DNA from: Streptacidiphilus sp. P02-A3a
Lineage (GTDB): Bacteria; Actinomycetota; Actinomycetes; Streptomycetales; Streptomycetaceae
Direction: 5' to 3'
Assembly: GCF_014084105.1 (NCBI RefSeq)
Contig: NZ_CP048289.1
Coordinates: 1,435,922 to 1,499,921, forward strand
Length of the DNA stretch: 64,000 nucleotides
Shown: positions 42,225-51,160 of the stretch, in pieces
How the letters are laid out: every line of letters starts with the position of its first letter
Position numbering within the stretch: the first letter of the stretch is position 1
Program-made: the position numbers and the translations under genes
Notes under the pieces: model-generated
Database searches by the model: none
Told to the model about the DNA's origin: nothing
Seen by the model: only the letters and a program-made list of their open reading frames with translations

Positions 42225-44195
42225 GTGCCAGGGCCGAGCGGAGCCCCGAGCGGCGAGGACGGCAGCGGCGTCAGCATGGGGGTTGGCGCGGGGTCGGGTA
42301 CGGGTACGGGCGTTGGCATGAGCATGACTACAGATACCGGTACGAGCGCAGCCGCAGGTGAGAGCGTGTCCATCGGCGCCGATCAGGGCCTCAGGGTTGA
42401 CGCCGCGCTGCACGCATGTGTGTCCGGGGGCCGCCTGACAGTGGGGCTCTGCCCCGAATGTGAGGAACCTCACTCCAGCACCGCGAGCCTTCAGGAGGCG
42501 CTCCGGGCCAGCGAGACCCGCTTCCGCGCCGCCTTCACCGACGCGGGCATCGGCATGGCCCTGGTCGACGCCGACGACCGGATCATCGAGGCCAATCCGG
42601 CCCTCGCGGAGATGCTCGGCCGTACCGTGCCGGAACTGATGCGGCTGCACATCCACGAGTTGATGGACGTCGAGGAGGACCCCCGCCGGATCTACCGGGA
42701 GCTGGTGCGCGGCGACCGGGACCGGATCCGGGTGGAGAAGCGGCTCACCCACCGCCAGGGCCACGAGGTGTGGACCAACATCACCGTCTCGCTGATCCGG
42801 GGCGCCGACGGCCTGCCGCAGTACACCCTGGCCATGGTGGAGGACGTCTCCGAGGCCCGGCGGCTCGGCGACCGGCTGCACTACCAGTCCATGCACGACC
42901 CGCTGACCCGGCTGCCCAACCGCTCGCTCTTCTTCGAGCAGCTGGCCGGGGCCTTCGACGGCACCGACCGCCGGGTCGGGCTCTGCTACCTGGACCTGGA
43001 CGGCTTCGCCGCGGTCAACGACACCCTCGGCCACCATGTCGGCGACGAGCTGCTGGTCGCCGTCGCCCACCGGCTGGAGCAGCGGTTCACCGCGCGCGGC
43101 CACCTGGTGGCGCGGATGGGCGGGGACGAGTTCGCGGTGCTGGTCCCGCGGAGCGCGGGCGGCGCCGAACTGGCCGCGCTGGCCGCCGAGATCGTCGAGA
43201 TCCTGAGCGCCCCCTACGACCTGGCCGGGCAGCGGGTGGTGGCCACCGCCAGCGTCGGCGTGGTGGAGCGCGGCGTACCCGACGGCAGCCCGAGCGAGCT
43301 GGTCAAGGACGCCGACGCCACGCTGTGCTGGGCGAAGACCGACGGCCGGGCGCGCTGGGCGCTCTACGACCCGGAGCGGATCGCCGGCCAGATGACCCGG
43401 CAGGTGCTGGCCACCACGATGCGCCCGGCGCTGGAGCGCGGCGAGTTCGTGGTCGAGTACCAGCCGCTGGTGGGACTCCAGGGTGCCCAGGGGGAAGCCG
43501 AGTTGCTGGGTGTCGAGGCCCTGGTCCGGTGGCAGCACCCGCAGTTCGGGAAGCTCGCCCCGGACCGCTTCATCAGCATCGCCGAGGACACCGGCGCCAT
43601 CGTCCCGCTCGGCCGCTGGGTGCTGGAGACCGCCTGCCGACAGGCAAGGTCCTGGCAGGAGAGGTTCCCTGACCGTCCGTTGTATGTCAGCGTCAATCTG
43701 GCTGCCCGTCAGTTCCGGGACTCGGACGTGGTGGCGGACGTCGCCGAGGTGCTGGGCACCACCCGGCTCCCGGCCCGGCTGCTGCAACTGGAGCTCACCG
43801 AGAGCGCCTTCATGGGTCCGACCGGACGCCCGCTGGAGGGCCTGCACGCGCTGGCCGCGATGGGCGTGCGGATCGCCATCGACGACTTCGGCACCGGCTA
43901 CTCCAACCTCGCCTACCTCAGCCGGCTGCCGGTGCACGTGCTCAAGCTGGCCGGGTCGTTCGTCGAGGGCTTCCACGACACCCTGGCGGGCGGCGAGGCC
44001 GTGGACGAGCAGATCGTGGCCGCGCTGGTGCAGTTGGCCCACACACTCGGGCTCACCGTCACCGCCGAGGGCGTGGAGAGCGAGATGCAGGCGGCGCAGC
44101 TGCGGGCCACCGGCTGCGACAGCGCGCAGGGCTGGCACTACGGCCGGGCGATGGCGGCGGGCGGGATCGACGAGCTGCTGGAGCGCGAGGCGTAG
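42225..44195 (+). CDS. PAS-GGDEF-EAL c-di-GMP enzyme (RmdA-like)
   Basis: A 656-residue cytosolic signalling protein. A Gly/Ser/Thr/Met-rich N terminus (about 55 residues) with a CxxC-like CPEC precedes a PAS domain (about 95-215). The GGDEF domain has intact GGDEF at 299-303, and the EAL domain has intact EAL at 431-433 and the DDFGTGYSNL loop. Both cyclase and phosphodiesterase sites look functional. The domain order is that of Streptomyces RmdA, which influences aerial growth and sporulation via c-di-GMP. GTG start with AGGAG. It is a single gene, convergent with an MFS gene 25 bp away. Confidence 0.9.
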   Translation: MPGPSGAPSGEDGSGVSMGVGAGSGTGTGVGMSMTTDTGTSAAAGESVSIGADQGLRVDAALHACVSGGRLTVGLCPECEEPHSSTASLQEALRASETRFRAAFTDAGIGMALVDADDRIIEANPALAEMLGRTVPELMRLHIHELMDVEEDPRRIYRELVRGDRDRIRVEKRLTHRQGHEVWTNITVSLIRGADGLPQYTLAMVEDVSEARRLGDRLHYQSMHDPLTRLPNRSLFFEQLAGAFDGTDRRVGLCYLDLDGFAAVNDTLGHHVGDELLVAVAHRLEQRFTARGHLVARMGGDEFAVLVPRSAGGAELAALAAEIVEILSAPYDLAGQRVVATASVGVVERGVPDGSPSELVKDADATLCWAKTDGRARWALYDPERIAGQMTRQVLATTMRPALERGEFVVEYQPLVGLQGAQGEAELLGVEALVRWQHPQFGKLAPDRFISIAEDTGAIVPLGRWVLETACRQARSWQERFPDRPLYVSVNLAARQFRDSDVVADVAEVLGTTRLPARLLQLELTESAFMGPTGRPLEGLHALAAMGVRIAIDDFGTGYSNLAYLSRLPVHVLKLAGSFVEGFHDTLAGGEAVDEQIVAALVQLAHTLGLTVTAEGVESEMQAAQLRATGCDSAQGWHYGRAMAAGGIDELLEREA

Positions 44196-44219
44196 CCGCC
44201 GGGCGGCTCCCGGGATGCC

Positions 44220-45470
44220 TCAGCGCACCGACCGGATCCGCCAGACCAGTACCGCGCCCAGCAGCGAGCTGAGCGCCGAGGCGAGGTACAGGCCGCTGTA
44301 GCCGCCCAGGTTGTGGATGATCAGTGCCGCCAGCACCGGCACCAGCACGTACGGGAGCGTGCCCATCTGCCCGGCCACGGCCAGGTCCCGGGCCGAGTCC
44401 GTCTCCGTCGGCAGCACCTGGGTGACCAGGGCCAGGTCGACGCCGACGTAGATCCCGAAGCCCACGCCCAGCAGCACCGAACTCACCAGCGTCATCGTCC
44501 AGGTCGGCCAGGCCGCCAGCATCAGCGCGGGCACCGCCATCGCCACCGACCCCAGCGACACCAGCGCGCGCCGCCTGCCCAGCCGGTCCGAGATCCGCCC
44601 GCTGACCACCGCGACCGCCACCACCGCGCCCGCGTTGACCGCCACCACCAGCAGCAGGTCGCCCGAGCGGTGCACCACGTCGCTGAGGAAGTACGGGATG
44701 TACAGCGTGCCCAGGCCGTAGCCGAGGAACATGATGAAGCGGGTCGCCAGCGCCCAGGCGAAGTCGGGGGTGCGCCGGGGGCTGATCCGCCAGCCGTCCA
44801 GCAGCAGCGACCAGGACAGGCCCCGCCGCAGCTGCGGCGGCAGCGGCCGGTCCGGCGTGGTCCGGGCGAAGGGCAGTACCAGCAGCAGCGTCGCCGCCAG
44901 TACCAGGTATCCGGCCAGGTTCCCCGGGGCCACCGCGACCAGCGCGCCACCGAGCGCCAGCCCCGCCGCCTGCGGCACCGACGCCCAGCCCAGCACCCGG
45001 CCCCGGTCCGCCACCGGGACCTGGTCCGGGACGACGGTGTTCAGCCCCGCGCCGAGCGCGCACATGGCCACCGAGAGCGCCAGCGCGCCCAGCGCCACCG
45101 CCCACACGCTGTCCGCCAGCCCCATCCCGACCAGTACCACCAGGGACGCGGCCACCCCGCCCAGCATCCACGGCCGCCGCCGGCCGAGGGCGCTGCTGGT
45201 GCGGTCCGACAGCGCCCCCGCCAGCGGCGCGGCGACCAGTCCGGCGACCGCTCCCAGAGCGCTGGCCCAGGCGTAGGCGGTGACCTTGCCGTGCGGGTCG
45301 ATCGCGGCGATCTGCTGCGGGATCAGGAAGGTGCTCGGGGTCTGCAGGGCGATCTGCATACCGAAGTTGGCGAGTACGAAACTCCTGAGCCAGCGGGCGC
45401 TCACCGGGCTCGCGGTCGGCTCCGCCAGGGGCACGGTCTCGGGAACGCTGTCGTCGGTGACGTGCGCCAC
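44220..45470 (-). CDS. MFS transporter with regulated promoter
   Basis: A 416-residue major facilitator with 12 predicted helices. The loop 2-3 motif A appears as GALSDRTSSALGRRRPW (about 84-100), and the central loop repeats it as GRISDRLGRRRA. Its overall look (LANFGMQIALQTPSTFLIPQQI start) resembles the glycoside-pentoside-hexuronide/SV2-like MFS group common in actinomycetes; the substrate is unknown. The GTG at 45470 is preceded by GAGGAG. A longer frame from an ATG at 45527 would run through a palindromic operator and is rejected. Confidence 0.82.
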   Translation of the reverse strand: MAHVTDDSVPETVPLAEPTASPVSARWLRSFVLANFGMQIALQTPSTFLIPQQIAAIDPHGKVTAYAWASALGAVAGLVAAPLAGALSDRTSSALGRRRPWMLGGVAASLVVLVGMGLADSVWAVALGALALSVAMCALGAGLNTVVPDQVPVADRGRVLGWASVPQAAGLALGGALVAVAPGNLAGYLVLAATLLLVLPFARTTPDRPLPPQLRRGLSWSLLLDGWRISPRRTPDFAWALATRFIMFLGYGLGTLYIPYFLSDVVHRSGDLLLVVAVNAGAVVAVAVVSGRISDRLGRRRALVSLGSVAMAVPALMLAAWPTWTMTLVSSVLLGVGFGIYVGVDLALVTQVLPTETDSARDLAVAGQMGTLPYVLVPVLAALIIHNLGGYSGLYLASALSSLLGAVLVWRIRSVR

Positions 45471-45512
45471 TGCTGCTCCTCGGGGCGGGGTGAGCGGTGT
45501 CGGCCCAATAAA

Positions 45513-45527
45513 ATGAGTACTACTCAT
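45513..45527. promoter_or_regulatory. Palindromic operator before MFS gene
   Basis: ATGAGTA-C-TACTCAT is a perfect 7-bp inverted repeat with one central base in an AT-rich patch 43 bp upstream of the MFS start. It has the look of a TetR- or MarR-type exporter operator. The 326-bp gap to the next gene otherwise shows only short CCTGTGT repeats near 45755-45772. Confidence 0.65.
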
Positions 45528-45796
45528 GTTTTGGCTGCGCTCATGGTAGGGAGCGTCCAGGTGCGGCGCCAGACCTCCGGCACGACCGGTTGGCCGCGGG
45601 GCCACCGGTGGGCCGTCCGAGTGATCCGAGCGGTGCATCAATACGACATTCGGACGGTTCCGCTGCGGTTCCGGTCGGCAGAGGGGCCCGAAAGCCGAGC
45701 GCGCGTGCATCGTCGGTCTAGCGCCCCCGTCTCCGCCCGGTGTTCCGTGTCCGTCCTGTGTCCTGTGTCCTCTGATCCGAAAGGACTGTCCATCAG

Positions 45797-46555
45797 ATGT
45801 CCAGATCCAGTGGAACCGCCGCAGTCGTCGCAGCGGTGCTGATCCTGTGCGCGTCCTCGGCGCAGGCCGCGGTCCTGGCCGGGGGCGGGCTGAGTGCGCT
45901 GACGGTCGCCCACCGCGTCCTCGGCGCGGACGGCGGCAGCGTCACGGCGCGGGTCCCGGGCGGGCGGATCACCCTGGAGGTGCCGCCGGACGCGCTGCGC
46001 GGCCCGACCGACGTCCGGATCACCACGGCGTCGGCGGACGGAGTGGACAGGCTGCTCGCCGCCAAGGGCCTCACCGCGCAGCGGACGATCGCCGCCGTCG
46101 GCCTGAAGGCGTACACGCTCGCCGGGGACCCGATCGGCGGGACCTTCGCCAAGCCGCTCGTGCTCACCCTGGTCGGCCGCATCCTCGGCGCGCCGGTGGA
46201 GCAGGTGGTGCAACTCAACCTGCCCGCACCGCGCGCCCTCCCGGCGCTCCTCAGCCCGGGCAGGATCCGGATCATGACGGACGGTCAGCCCGATCTCGCG
46301 GTGATCGCCCCCAAGGGCGCCGCGCTGCTGCCGTCCGCGACCCGGCGGGCCACCGGACCGGCCGGGGACAGCATCTCCGCGAACTCCGCCGCCTCCTCGA
46401 TGGACGCCAGGGCCCGCGCGGCGGTCACCGGCACCGACGGCAGGATCGGGAAGCCGCCGTCCTCCCGGCGACTGCTGGGCGCGGCGGCGCTCTCGCTCGG
46501 CACCGCGCTGGCTGTCGTCTTCCTGCACCGTCGCCGACCGCTACCGCGCGGATGA
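45797..46555 (+). CDS. Exported, membrane-anchored protein with beta domain
   Basis: A 252-residue protein. The signal peptide (1-24, ending SAQAAV) precedes a beta-rich domain (about 35-175) that opens [22 protein letters not shown], similar to ZU5-like wall or surface domains. A Ser/Ala-rich spacer follows, then a C-terminal hydrophobic helix with an RRR tail. It is probably surface-exposed and anchored at both ends of its life by the membrane. The stop overlaps the ATG of the lytic transglycosylase gene (ATGA), so the two proteins are made together and may act on the cell wall. Confidence 0.65.
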   Translation: MSRSSGTAAVVAAVLILCASSAQAAVLAGGGLSALTVAHRVLGADGGSVTARVPGGRITLEVPPDALRGPTDVRITTASADGVDRLLAAKGLTAQRTIAAVGLKAYTLAGDPIGGTFAKPLVLTLVGRILGAPVEQVVQLNLPAPRALPALLSPGRIRIMTDGQPDLAVIAPKGAALLPSATRRATGPAGDSISANSAASSMDARARAAVTGTDGRIGKPPSSRRLLGAAALSLGTALAVVFLHRRRPLPRG

Positions 46556-47811
46556 GCGGGCCCCAACACCCGGTCGCCACCGGCCGGATCGTCCTGGCCG
46601 GAGCGGCCGGAGCGCTGCTGGCGGCGCTGCTCGGGGTCGGCCCTTCGGCCGCGGTGGGCGCCGCCGCCGTCGCCCCCGGGCCGGTGTCCGTCGATGCCGT
46701 GATTCTGAAACATCCTCAGATCTCCTATCTGAAAGGCCTGTTCGAGGCCAAGCAGCCGATTCCGGCGGCGCCCGGCGCGACCCGGGAGGAGGTACCCGCG
46801 TTCGGGGCGGAGCCGCTGTCGGTGACCGGTGTCGGCACGGTCTTCGTCCCGCCGGACGGCGCCGGGATGGTCCCGGACGGGGACGCGGTGGACATCGAGG
46901 CAGGGCTGGACGCCTCCCGGGCCTCCTACGCGCCCGCCAATCTGCCGATGCCGCCGCTGAGCGGCATCCCCCGGCTGCCGCACACCGTCTACCTGTCCTA
47001 CCTGGCCGCCGAGGCCCGGGAGCGCCGCTCCCGGCCCGACTGCCACCTGGACTGGCCGATGCTCGCCGGGATCGGCGAGATCGAGTCCTCGCAGGCGAAC
47101 GAGGGCAGCGTCCGGTCCGACGGCACCGCCTACCCGCCGATCTACGGACCCATGCTCAACGGCCGCAACGGCTACATGGCGGTCCGCGACACCGACCGCG
47201 GACGGCTGGACGGCGACTCGCGCTGGGACCGCGCGGTCGGACCGATGCAGTTCATGCCCGCCACCTGGGCGGAGTGGGGCGCCGACGGCAACGGCGACGG
47301 CCGGGCCGACCCGCAGAACGTCTACGACGCCTCGCTCACCGCCGCCCGCTACCTCTGCGCGAACGGCCGCGACCTGGCCGTGCGCGCGCAGTACAACAGC
47401 GCGGTGCTGTCCTACAACGACGACGAGAACTATGTCGCGGCGGTGCGGGCCTGGGCCGAGTACTACCGTCAGGCCGCCCCGGCGCAGAACTGGCCGCCCC
47501 CGCAACCGCATCCGCACCCCCGGCCGACGCCGACGCCGACGCCGTCCCCGACGCCTACGCCCACGCCGACGCCCACACCGACACCGACACCGACACAGAC
47601 ACCGACGCCCACACCGACACCGACGCCCCAGCCCGCACCGACGGGACCGCCCGCCCCCACGCCGCCGCCCACGCCCGGGCCGGGCCCGCAGCCGCCGCTG
47701 CGGCCCGCCCCCACGCCCCCGCCGACGCCCGGGCCCTCGCTCCCCGCCCACGCTCCGCACCCGACACCACCGGCCGGTCCCACCGTCCCGGACAAGTGGC
47801 ACACCCGCTGA
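46552..47811 (+). CDS. Secreted lytic transglycosylase with Thr-Pro tail
   Basis: A 419-residue exported muramidase-like enzyme. The signal sequence (about 10-45) precedes a MltB-like transglycosylase domain (about 140-305): catalytic Glu in [10 protein letters not shown] (about 182), then [23 protein letters not shown] and [12 protein letters not shown]. It would cleave peptidoglycan between MurNAc and GlcNAc with anhydro-product formation. The last 100 residues are a Pro-Thr repeat tail that probably spans the wall. The ATG overlaps the upstream gene. A hairpin ends the operon. Confidence 0.87.
   Translation: MSGPQHPVATGRIVLAGAAGALLAALLGVGPSAAVGAAAVAPGPVSVDAVILKHPQISYLKGLFEAKQPIPAAPGATREEVPAFGAEPLSVTGVGTVFVPPDGAGMVPDGDAVDIEAGLDASRASYAPANLPMPPLSGIPRLPHTVYLSYLAAEARERRSRPDCHLDWPMLAGIGEIESSQANEGSVRSDGTAYPPIYGPMLNGRNGYMAVRDTDRGRLDGDSRWDRAVGPMQFMPATWAEWGADGNGDGRADPQNVYDASLTAARYLCANGRDLAVRAQYNSAVLSYNDDENYVAAVRAWAEYYRQAAPAQNWPPPQPHPHPRPTPTPTPSPTPTPTPTPTPTPTPTQTPTPTPTPTPQPAPTGPPAPTPPPTPGPGPQPPLRPAPTPPPTPGPSLPAHAPHPTPPAGPTVPDKWHTR
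47527..47632 (+). repeat. Thr-Pro-encoding hexamer repeat
   Basis: ACGCCG/ACACCG/ACGCCC hexamers in series encode about 17 Thr-Pro pairs, with a few Ser or Gln changes, in the wall-spanning tail of the lytic transglycosylase. The near-regular units point to slippage and probable length variation between strains. Confidence 0.8.
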
Positions 47812-47826
47812 CGCCCGCCGCCGACA

Positions 47827-47847
47827 CCCGGCGGGTCACCCGCCGGG
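47827..47847 (+). terminator. Terminator after lytic transglycosylase gene
   Basis: CCCGGCGGG-TCA-CCCGCCGGG, a perfect 9-bp stem, lies 15 bp after the stop and only 12 bp before the next start codon. Confidence 0.75.
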
Positions 47848-47859
47848 CAGACTCTCCCC

Positions 47860-48240
47860 ATGACACCCGACGCACTCAAAGCCGCCTGCCTGGCCCTGAA
47901 CGGAGCCGAGGAGACCTTCCCCTTCAACGCCGAGACCTCGGTGTTCAAGGTCGGCGGCAAGATCTTCGCCCTCACCACCCTGGACGCCGAGGAGCTCGGC
48001 GTCAGCCTGAAGTGCGATCCGGAGCTGGCGCTGCGGCTGCGTGCCGCGCACCCGGCGATCACCGGCGGCTGGCACCTCAACAAGCGCCACTGGAACACCG
48101 TGCGGCTCGACGGATCGGTACCGGACGAACTGGTCCTGGAACTGATCGAGGACTCCTACGACCTCATCGCCGCGAAGCTCCCGCGCGCCCAGCGGCTGCT
48201 CCTCGACTGGCCCGGGAACCGTCAGCGCGAGGAGAAATGA
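47860..48240 (+). CDS. MmcQ/YjbR family protein
   Basis: A 126-residue protein of the MmcQ/YjbR family: ETFPFNAETSVFKVGGKIFAL (about 18-38), a CDPELA segment and GWHLNKRHWNTVRL (about 68-81) are diagnostic. The fold is CyaY-like, and DNA binding has been proposed for some members, but the role is unsettled. No ribosome binding site is visible and a terminator ends 12 bp before the ATG, so either a leaderless transcript begins here or translation is weak. It is convergent with the next gene by 7 bp. Confidence 0.87.
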   Translation: MTPDALKAACLALNGAEETFPFNAETSVFKVGGKIFALTTLDAEELGVSLKCDPELALRLRAAHPAITGGWHLNKRHWNTVRLDGSVPDELVLELIEDSYDLIAAKLPRAQRLLLDWPGNRQREEK

Positions 48241-48247
48241 CGGAGCG

Positions 48248-49021
48248 TCAGTCCGACCCGGTGAGTCGCTGCACCTCCGCGTAGCTCGGGGGCCGACCGG
48301 TCGGCGTCCGGTTCTCCCGGACGTCGACGGCGGTCCTGACCGCCGCCTCCAGCGCGCTGCGGAAGAGCAATGAGCCCAGGCTGACCCGGCGTACCCCCAG
48401 CTCACCGAGCCGGGACAGGGTCGGACCGGTCGGTGAGTAGAGGATGTTGAGCGGCACCCGGACCGATCCCGCCAGTGCCGCGATCCCCTCCTCCTCGGTC
48501 AGACCGGGCACGAAAACCCCGTCCGCACCGGCCTGCTGATAGAGCGTCAGTCGTTGCGCGGTCTCCTCGACCGGATCCGGGACACCCAGCCAGTGGGTGT
48601 CCGTCCGGGCGTTGACGAACAGGTCAGGTACGGCGGCCTTCACCGCGGCGATCTTCGCGGCGTGCAGGGCGGCCGGGGTCAGCGTGCCGTCGGCGCGCCC
48701 GTCCTCCAGGTTGACGCCCACCGCCCCGGCGGCGGCCAGTTCCCCGGCCAGCTCGGCCACCGCCGCCGGGTCGTCGCTGAAACCGCCCTCGGCGTCCACC
48801 GACAGCAGGAACGCGCCGCGGCCGAGCCGCCGGGCCAGGAGCAGCGTCTCGGCGCGGCTCGTCCCGGCGCCGTCCGCCAGCCCGGCGGCGGCCACCCCGA
48901 GGCTGGTGGTGCCGATGGCGGCGAACCCCCGCGCCGCCAGCGCCGCCGCCGAGGCGTGGTCCCAGGCGTTGGGCAGCAGCAGCGGCGCGTCCTGGTGGTG
49001 CAGCGCGGCGAAGGGGGTCAC
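48248..49021 (-). CDS. Isocitrate lyase / PEP mutase superfamily protein
   Basis: A 257-residue TIM-barrel enzyme of the ICL/PEPM superfamily. LLLPNAWDHASAAALAARGFAAIGTTS (about 13-39) is the typical start, SVDAEGGFSDDP holds the metal-binding Asp, GVNLEDGRADGT follows, and NARTDTHW carries the substrate Arg. No Cys-containing KKCGH loop of isocitrate lyase is present, so it belongs to the oxaloacetase/phosphonomutase-like C-C or P-C lyase group of unknown substrate. The GTG start overlaps the P450 stop (GTGA). With the P450 it forms a two-gene unit behind the AfsA-like gene, which suggests a link to signal-molecule metabolism (inference). Confidence 0.8.
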   Translation of the reverse strand: MTPFAALHHQDAPLLLPNAWDHASAAALAARGFAAIGTTSLGVAAAGLADGAGTSRAETLLLARRLGRGAFLLSVDAEGGFSDDPAAVAELAGELAAAGAVGVNLEDGRADGTLTPAALHAAKIAAVKAAVPDLFVNARTDTHWLGVPDPVEETAQRLTLYQQAGADGVFVPGLTEEEGIAALAGSVRVPLNILYSPTGPTLSRLGELGVRRVSLGSLLFRSALEAAVRTAVDVRENRTPTGRPPSYAEVQRLTGSD

Positions 49022-49938
49022 TCGGACGCCTGCCCGTCGGCCGCCGCGGCGCGGCCGGCGAGGATCCCGGCGGCCAGGGCCAGCGCCTGCGCCTGCCCGG
49101 GGCAGGCCCGGGGCGGGGCACCGAAGGTCAGCAGTTCGCCTGCGGCCTCCGGCGCCGCGGTCGCGCCGACCACGTCCAGCAGCACCAGGTCGCCCTCGGC
49201 GATGGGGCAGCCCGCGACCTCGGTGGCCCGGGCGGCGACCCGGCGCATGGTCCGCAGCGGCGGGTTCACCCGCATGGTCTCGGTCACCAGCCGGTCGAGC
49301 GCGGCGGGCAGGTCCGGGCCCGCTGCCGGACAGCCCGCCTGCCGGGCGTGGTCGACCAGGGCGGCGGTGGCGTCGCAGGCCTGGATCAGCAGCCCGATCC
49401 GGCCGGCCACGCGCTCCTCCCACCGCTGCCCCCGGGCCTGCTCCGGGTCCTCTTCGGAGCCGCCGCCGGGCAGCATCCGCGGCGCCAGCCAGGCCACGGC
49501 CGCGTCCGAGGCGGCCAGTGTCTCCGGGGCGGCGCCGCCGAAGTAGGCCCCGGCGACGGTGGCCACGGCGTCCGCCACGGCCTCGGGATCGGCCAGGCCC
49601 AGGGCCTCGGCCAGGGTGCCGACCACCACCAGCCGGGTCTCCCGGCCGTCGTCGGCGGCGGCCGCGCGCTCCGCCGCCACCCGCAGCGCCGCCGGGTCGA
49701 GCAGGGCCACCTCGGCCTCGGTCAGCGCCCGGCGCCGGGCGTGCGCCGCGCCGCTGGCGAAGCGCGAGACGGTCGCACGCAGCCAGTCCGTGGTCCCGGG
49801 CGGACCGGTCTCGGCGGGCGGGGGGACGAGGCGCGGGTCGGCGAGCGCGGCGCGTACCTCCGGGTAGCCGCTGAACTCGTGTGCCGCGCCGGAGCCGGGA
49901 GAGGTGCCGGGCATGCTGCCGGTCGGGGTGGTTGTCAT
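49018..49938 (-). CDS. Compact cytochrome P450-like protein
   Basis: A 306-residue protein with the cytochrome P450 landmarks in order. An I-helix-like ACDAT occurs about residue 177, the ExxR of the K helix is ETMR (220-223) followed by VNPPLRTMRR, and the heme loop is FGAPPRACPG with the Cys ligand at 279. It is about 100 residues shorter than usual. Only 59 residues separate ExxR from the Cys because the meander is shortened, and the N-terminal A-D region is short. The heme ligand remains, so it may be functional with an altered fold. It is coupled to the ICL/PEPM-like gene and lies behind the AfsA-like gene in the same orientation. Confidence 0.72.
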   Translation of the reverse strand: MTTTPTGSMPGTSPGSGAAHEFSGYPEVRAALADPRLVPPPAETGPPGTTDWLRATVSRFASGAAHARRRALTEAEVALLDPAALRVAAERAAAADDGRETRLVVVGTLAEALGLADPEAVADAVATVAGAYFGGAAPETLAASDAAVAWLAPRMLPGGGSEEDPEQARGQRWEERVAGRIGLLIQACDATAALVDHARQAGCPAAGPDLPAALDRLVTETMRVNPPLRTMRRVAARATEVAGCPIAEGDLVLLDVVGATAAPEAAGELLTFGAPPRACPGQAQALALAAGILAGRAAAADGQASE

Positions 49939-50036
49939 GTCCCAACGCTATGTGCTCGAAGCTTCGGCGCGCCCCGAAACGCGCCATTGCCCGGCACTCC
50001 GCCAACCGGCGCCCCCGGGTGGACCGATGGCCGCGT

Positions 50037-51032
50037 TCAGGGGCGGCCGGACACCTGGCCCTCGGCGATCAGGGCGCCGTCCTGGGTCACGGTCACCCGC
50101 ACCGATCCCGGCCCGGTGCCGTCCGCGCAGTGGACCAGGCACGGCCGGTCGAACTCCGCGTACCGGTGGAAGTCGCTCTGGAACGAGCGCAGTTCCAGCC
50201 GCCCCGGTCGGCCGTTGTACCAGGCGGCCTGGCGCATGGCCTCCACCAGCAGCATGCCGGGGACGTGGTCGACGGCGTGGTCGAAGAGCACCGGATGGCT
50301 CTGGTCCACCCGCAGTTCCCAGACGTGCGTGTCGGCGGTCGGCGACAGCACCACGTCCCCCGGCCGGTCGCGGCCGACCAGGGCCGGAGCCAGCGGCGGC
50401 GCGAGCGGGTGGGCCGGGCGGTGCGGGCGGTCGCGCAGTCGGGCGTACGCGGCGGGGGAGAGGCAGTCGAAGGAGGCCTTGCCGATGCCGATCGGCGAAC
50501 CGTCGCGGTAGAGGTGCACGTGGTAGGCCATCCCGGCCAGCCGGGCGCCCCGCCGCCGCAGGTCGTGGCAGGTCAGCTGGAGCAGCAGGTCGGTGGGGTC
50601 GGCGTCGGGCCGCAGGCCGTCGGGATCGCACTCCACGCTGAGGCTGTGCATCATGAACTGGTAGCCGAAGGGCACGTCGAACTCGGCGTGGGAGACCAGC
50701 AGTCCGGCCTGTCGGACGGTCTCGGCCAGCAGCAGCGGGTCGTGCCTGCCGTCGGTGTCGGCGTAGAAGCTGTGCGCCCGTGGCAGTCGGGCCCGCAGCG
50801 AGAAGGCGTCCGCGGACTCCCGCTGCCAGCCGGTCAGCAGCACCTGGGAGGCCGCCTCCCGATGCACCAGCTGTCGCGGAACTATGCTCTCCGTATGTGG
50901 TCCGGCTGCCGTGAACATCGCCGACTCGCGCGGCGTGGAACCGAGTCGGGGTTGGTTGCCGGAGGCGGGACCAGCGGCCGGGACCAGGTCCGACGTGCGC
51001 GGCACCGGTATGCCAGGGGTGACGCCCGACAT
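50037..51032 (-). CDS. AfsA-like gamma-butyrolactone synthase
   Basis: A 331-residue protein with two AfsA hot-dog domains (about 50-185 and 205-325). QLVHREAASQVLLTGW, LPRAHSFYAD, DPLLLAETVRQAG, and later VDHVPGMLLVEAMRQAAW are AfsA hallmarks. AfsA-type enzymes join a beta-ketoacyl chain to dihydroxyacetone phosphate, the first step to A-factor-type butyrolactone or butenolide signals. The ATG at 51032 has GGAGG 6 bp upstream. It is divergent from an ArpA-like receptor gene, the classic afsA/arpA-type pairing, across a 128-bp region with three dyads. A P450-like gene follows 98 bp downstream. Confidence 0.9.
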   Translation of the reverse strand: MSGVTPGIPVPRTSDLVPAAGPASGNQPRLGSTPRESAMFTAAGPHTESIVPRQLVHREAASQVLLTGWQRESADAFSLRARLPRAHSFYADTDGRHDPLLLAETVRQAGLLVSHAEFDVPFGYQFMMHSLSVECDPDGLRPDADPTDLLLQLTCHDLRRRGARLAGMAYHVHLYRDGSPIGIGKASFDCLSPAAYARLRDRPHRPAHPLAPPLAPALVGRDRPGDVVLSPTADTHVWELRVDQSHPVLFDHAVDHVPGMLLVEAMRQAAWYNGRPGRLELRSFQSDFHRYAEFDRPCLVHCADGTGPGSVRVTVTQDGALIAEGQVSGRP

Positions 51033-51076
51033 CTCATACCTCCAGATTCACGGTGAACAGCCGTGGGGCGAGCGGG

Positions 51077-51109
51077 CCAGGGGGTACCCTCTGGCTCACC
51101 CATGGGTGA
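51077..51109. promoter_or_regulatory. Two adjacent palindromes in synthase-receptor promoter region
   Basis: CCAGGGGGTACCCTCTGG (51077-51094, 16 of 18 positions symmetric) and TCACCCATGGGTGA (51096-51109, perfect) are directly adjacent, just before a -10-like TAGAAT and the ARE-like box. They do not look like ARE boxes, so a second regulator may bind here. Confidence 0.5.
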
Positions 51110-51135
51110 TTAGAATACCTTCGGGTCGGTTTTTT
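51110..51135. promoter_or_regulatory. ARE-like box before receptor gene
   Basis: ATACC-N8-GGTTT (51115-51132) fits autoregulatory elements bound by butyrolactone receptors (ACATACC...GGTxTxT style). It overlaps the end of a -10-like TAGAAT and lies 29 bp before the receptor start, so it suits autorepression and control of the divergent synthase gene. Confidence 0.65.
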
Positions 51136-51160
51136 TTCAATGGATATGCGGAGGAAACAG

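Noticed and set aside
45471-45527. MFS start at ATG 45527
   Set aside because: It would place a perfect palindromic operator inside the coding region; GTG 45470 has a strong GAGGAG site.
47527-47632. CRISPR-like or minisatellite array
   Set aside because: Hexamer repeat encoding Thr-Pro in frame within a secreted protein; no spacers.
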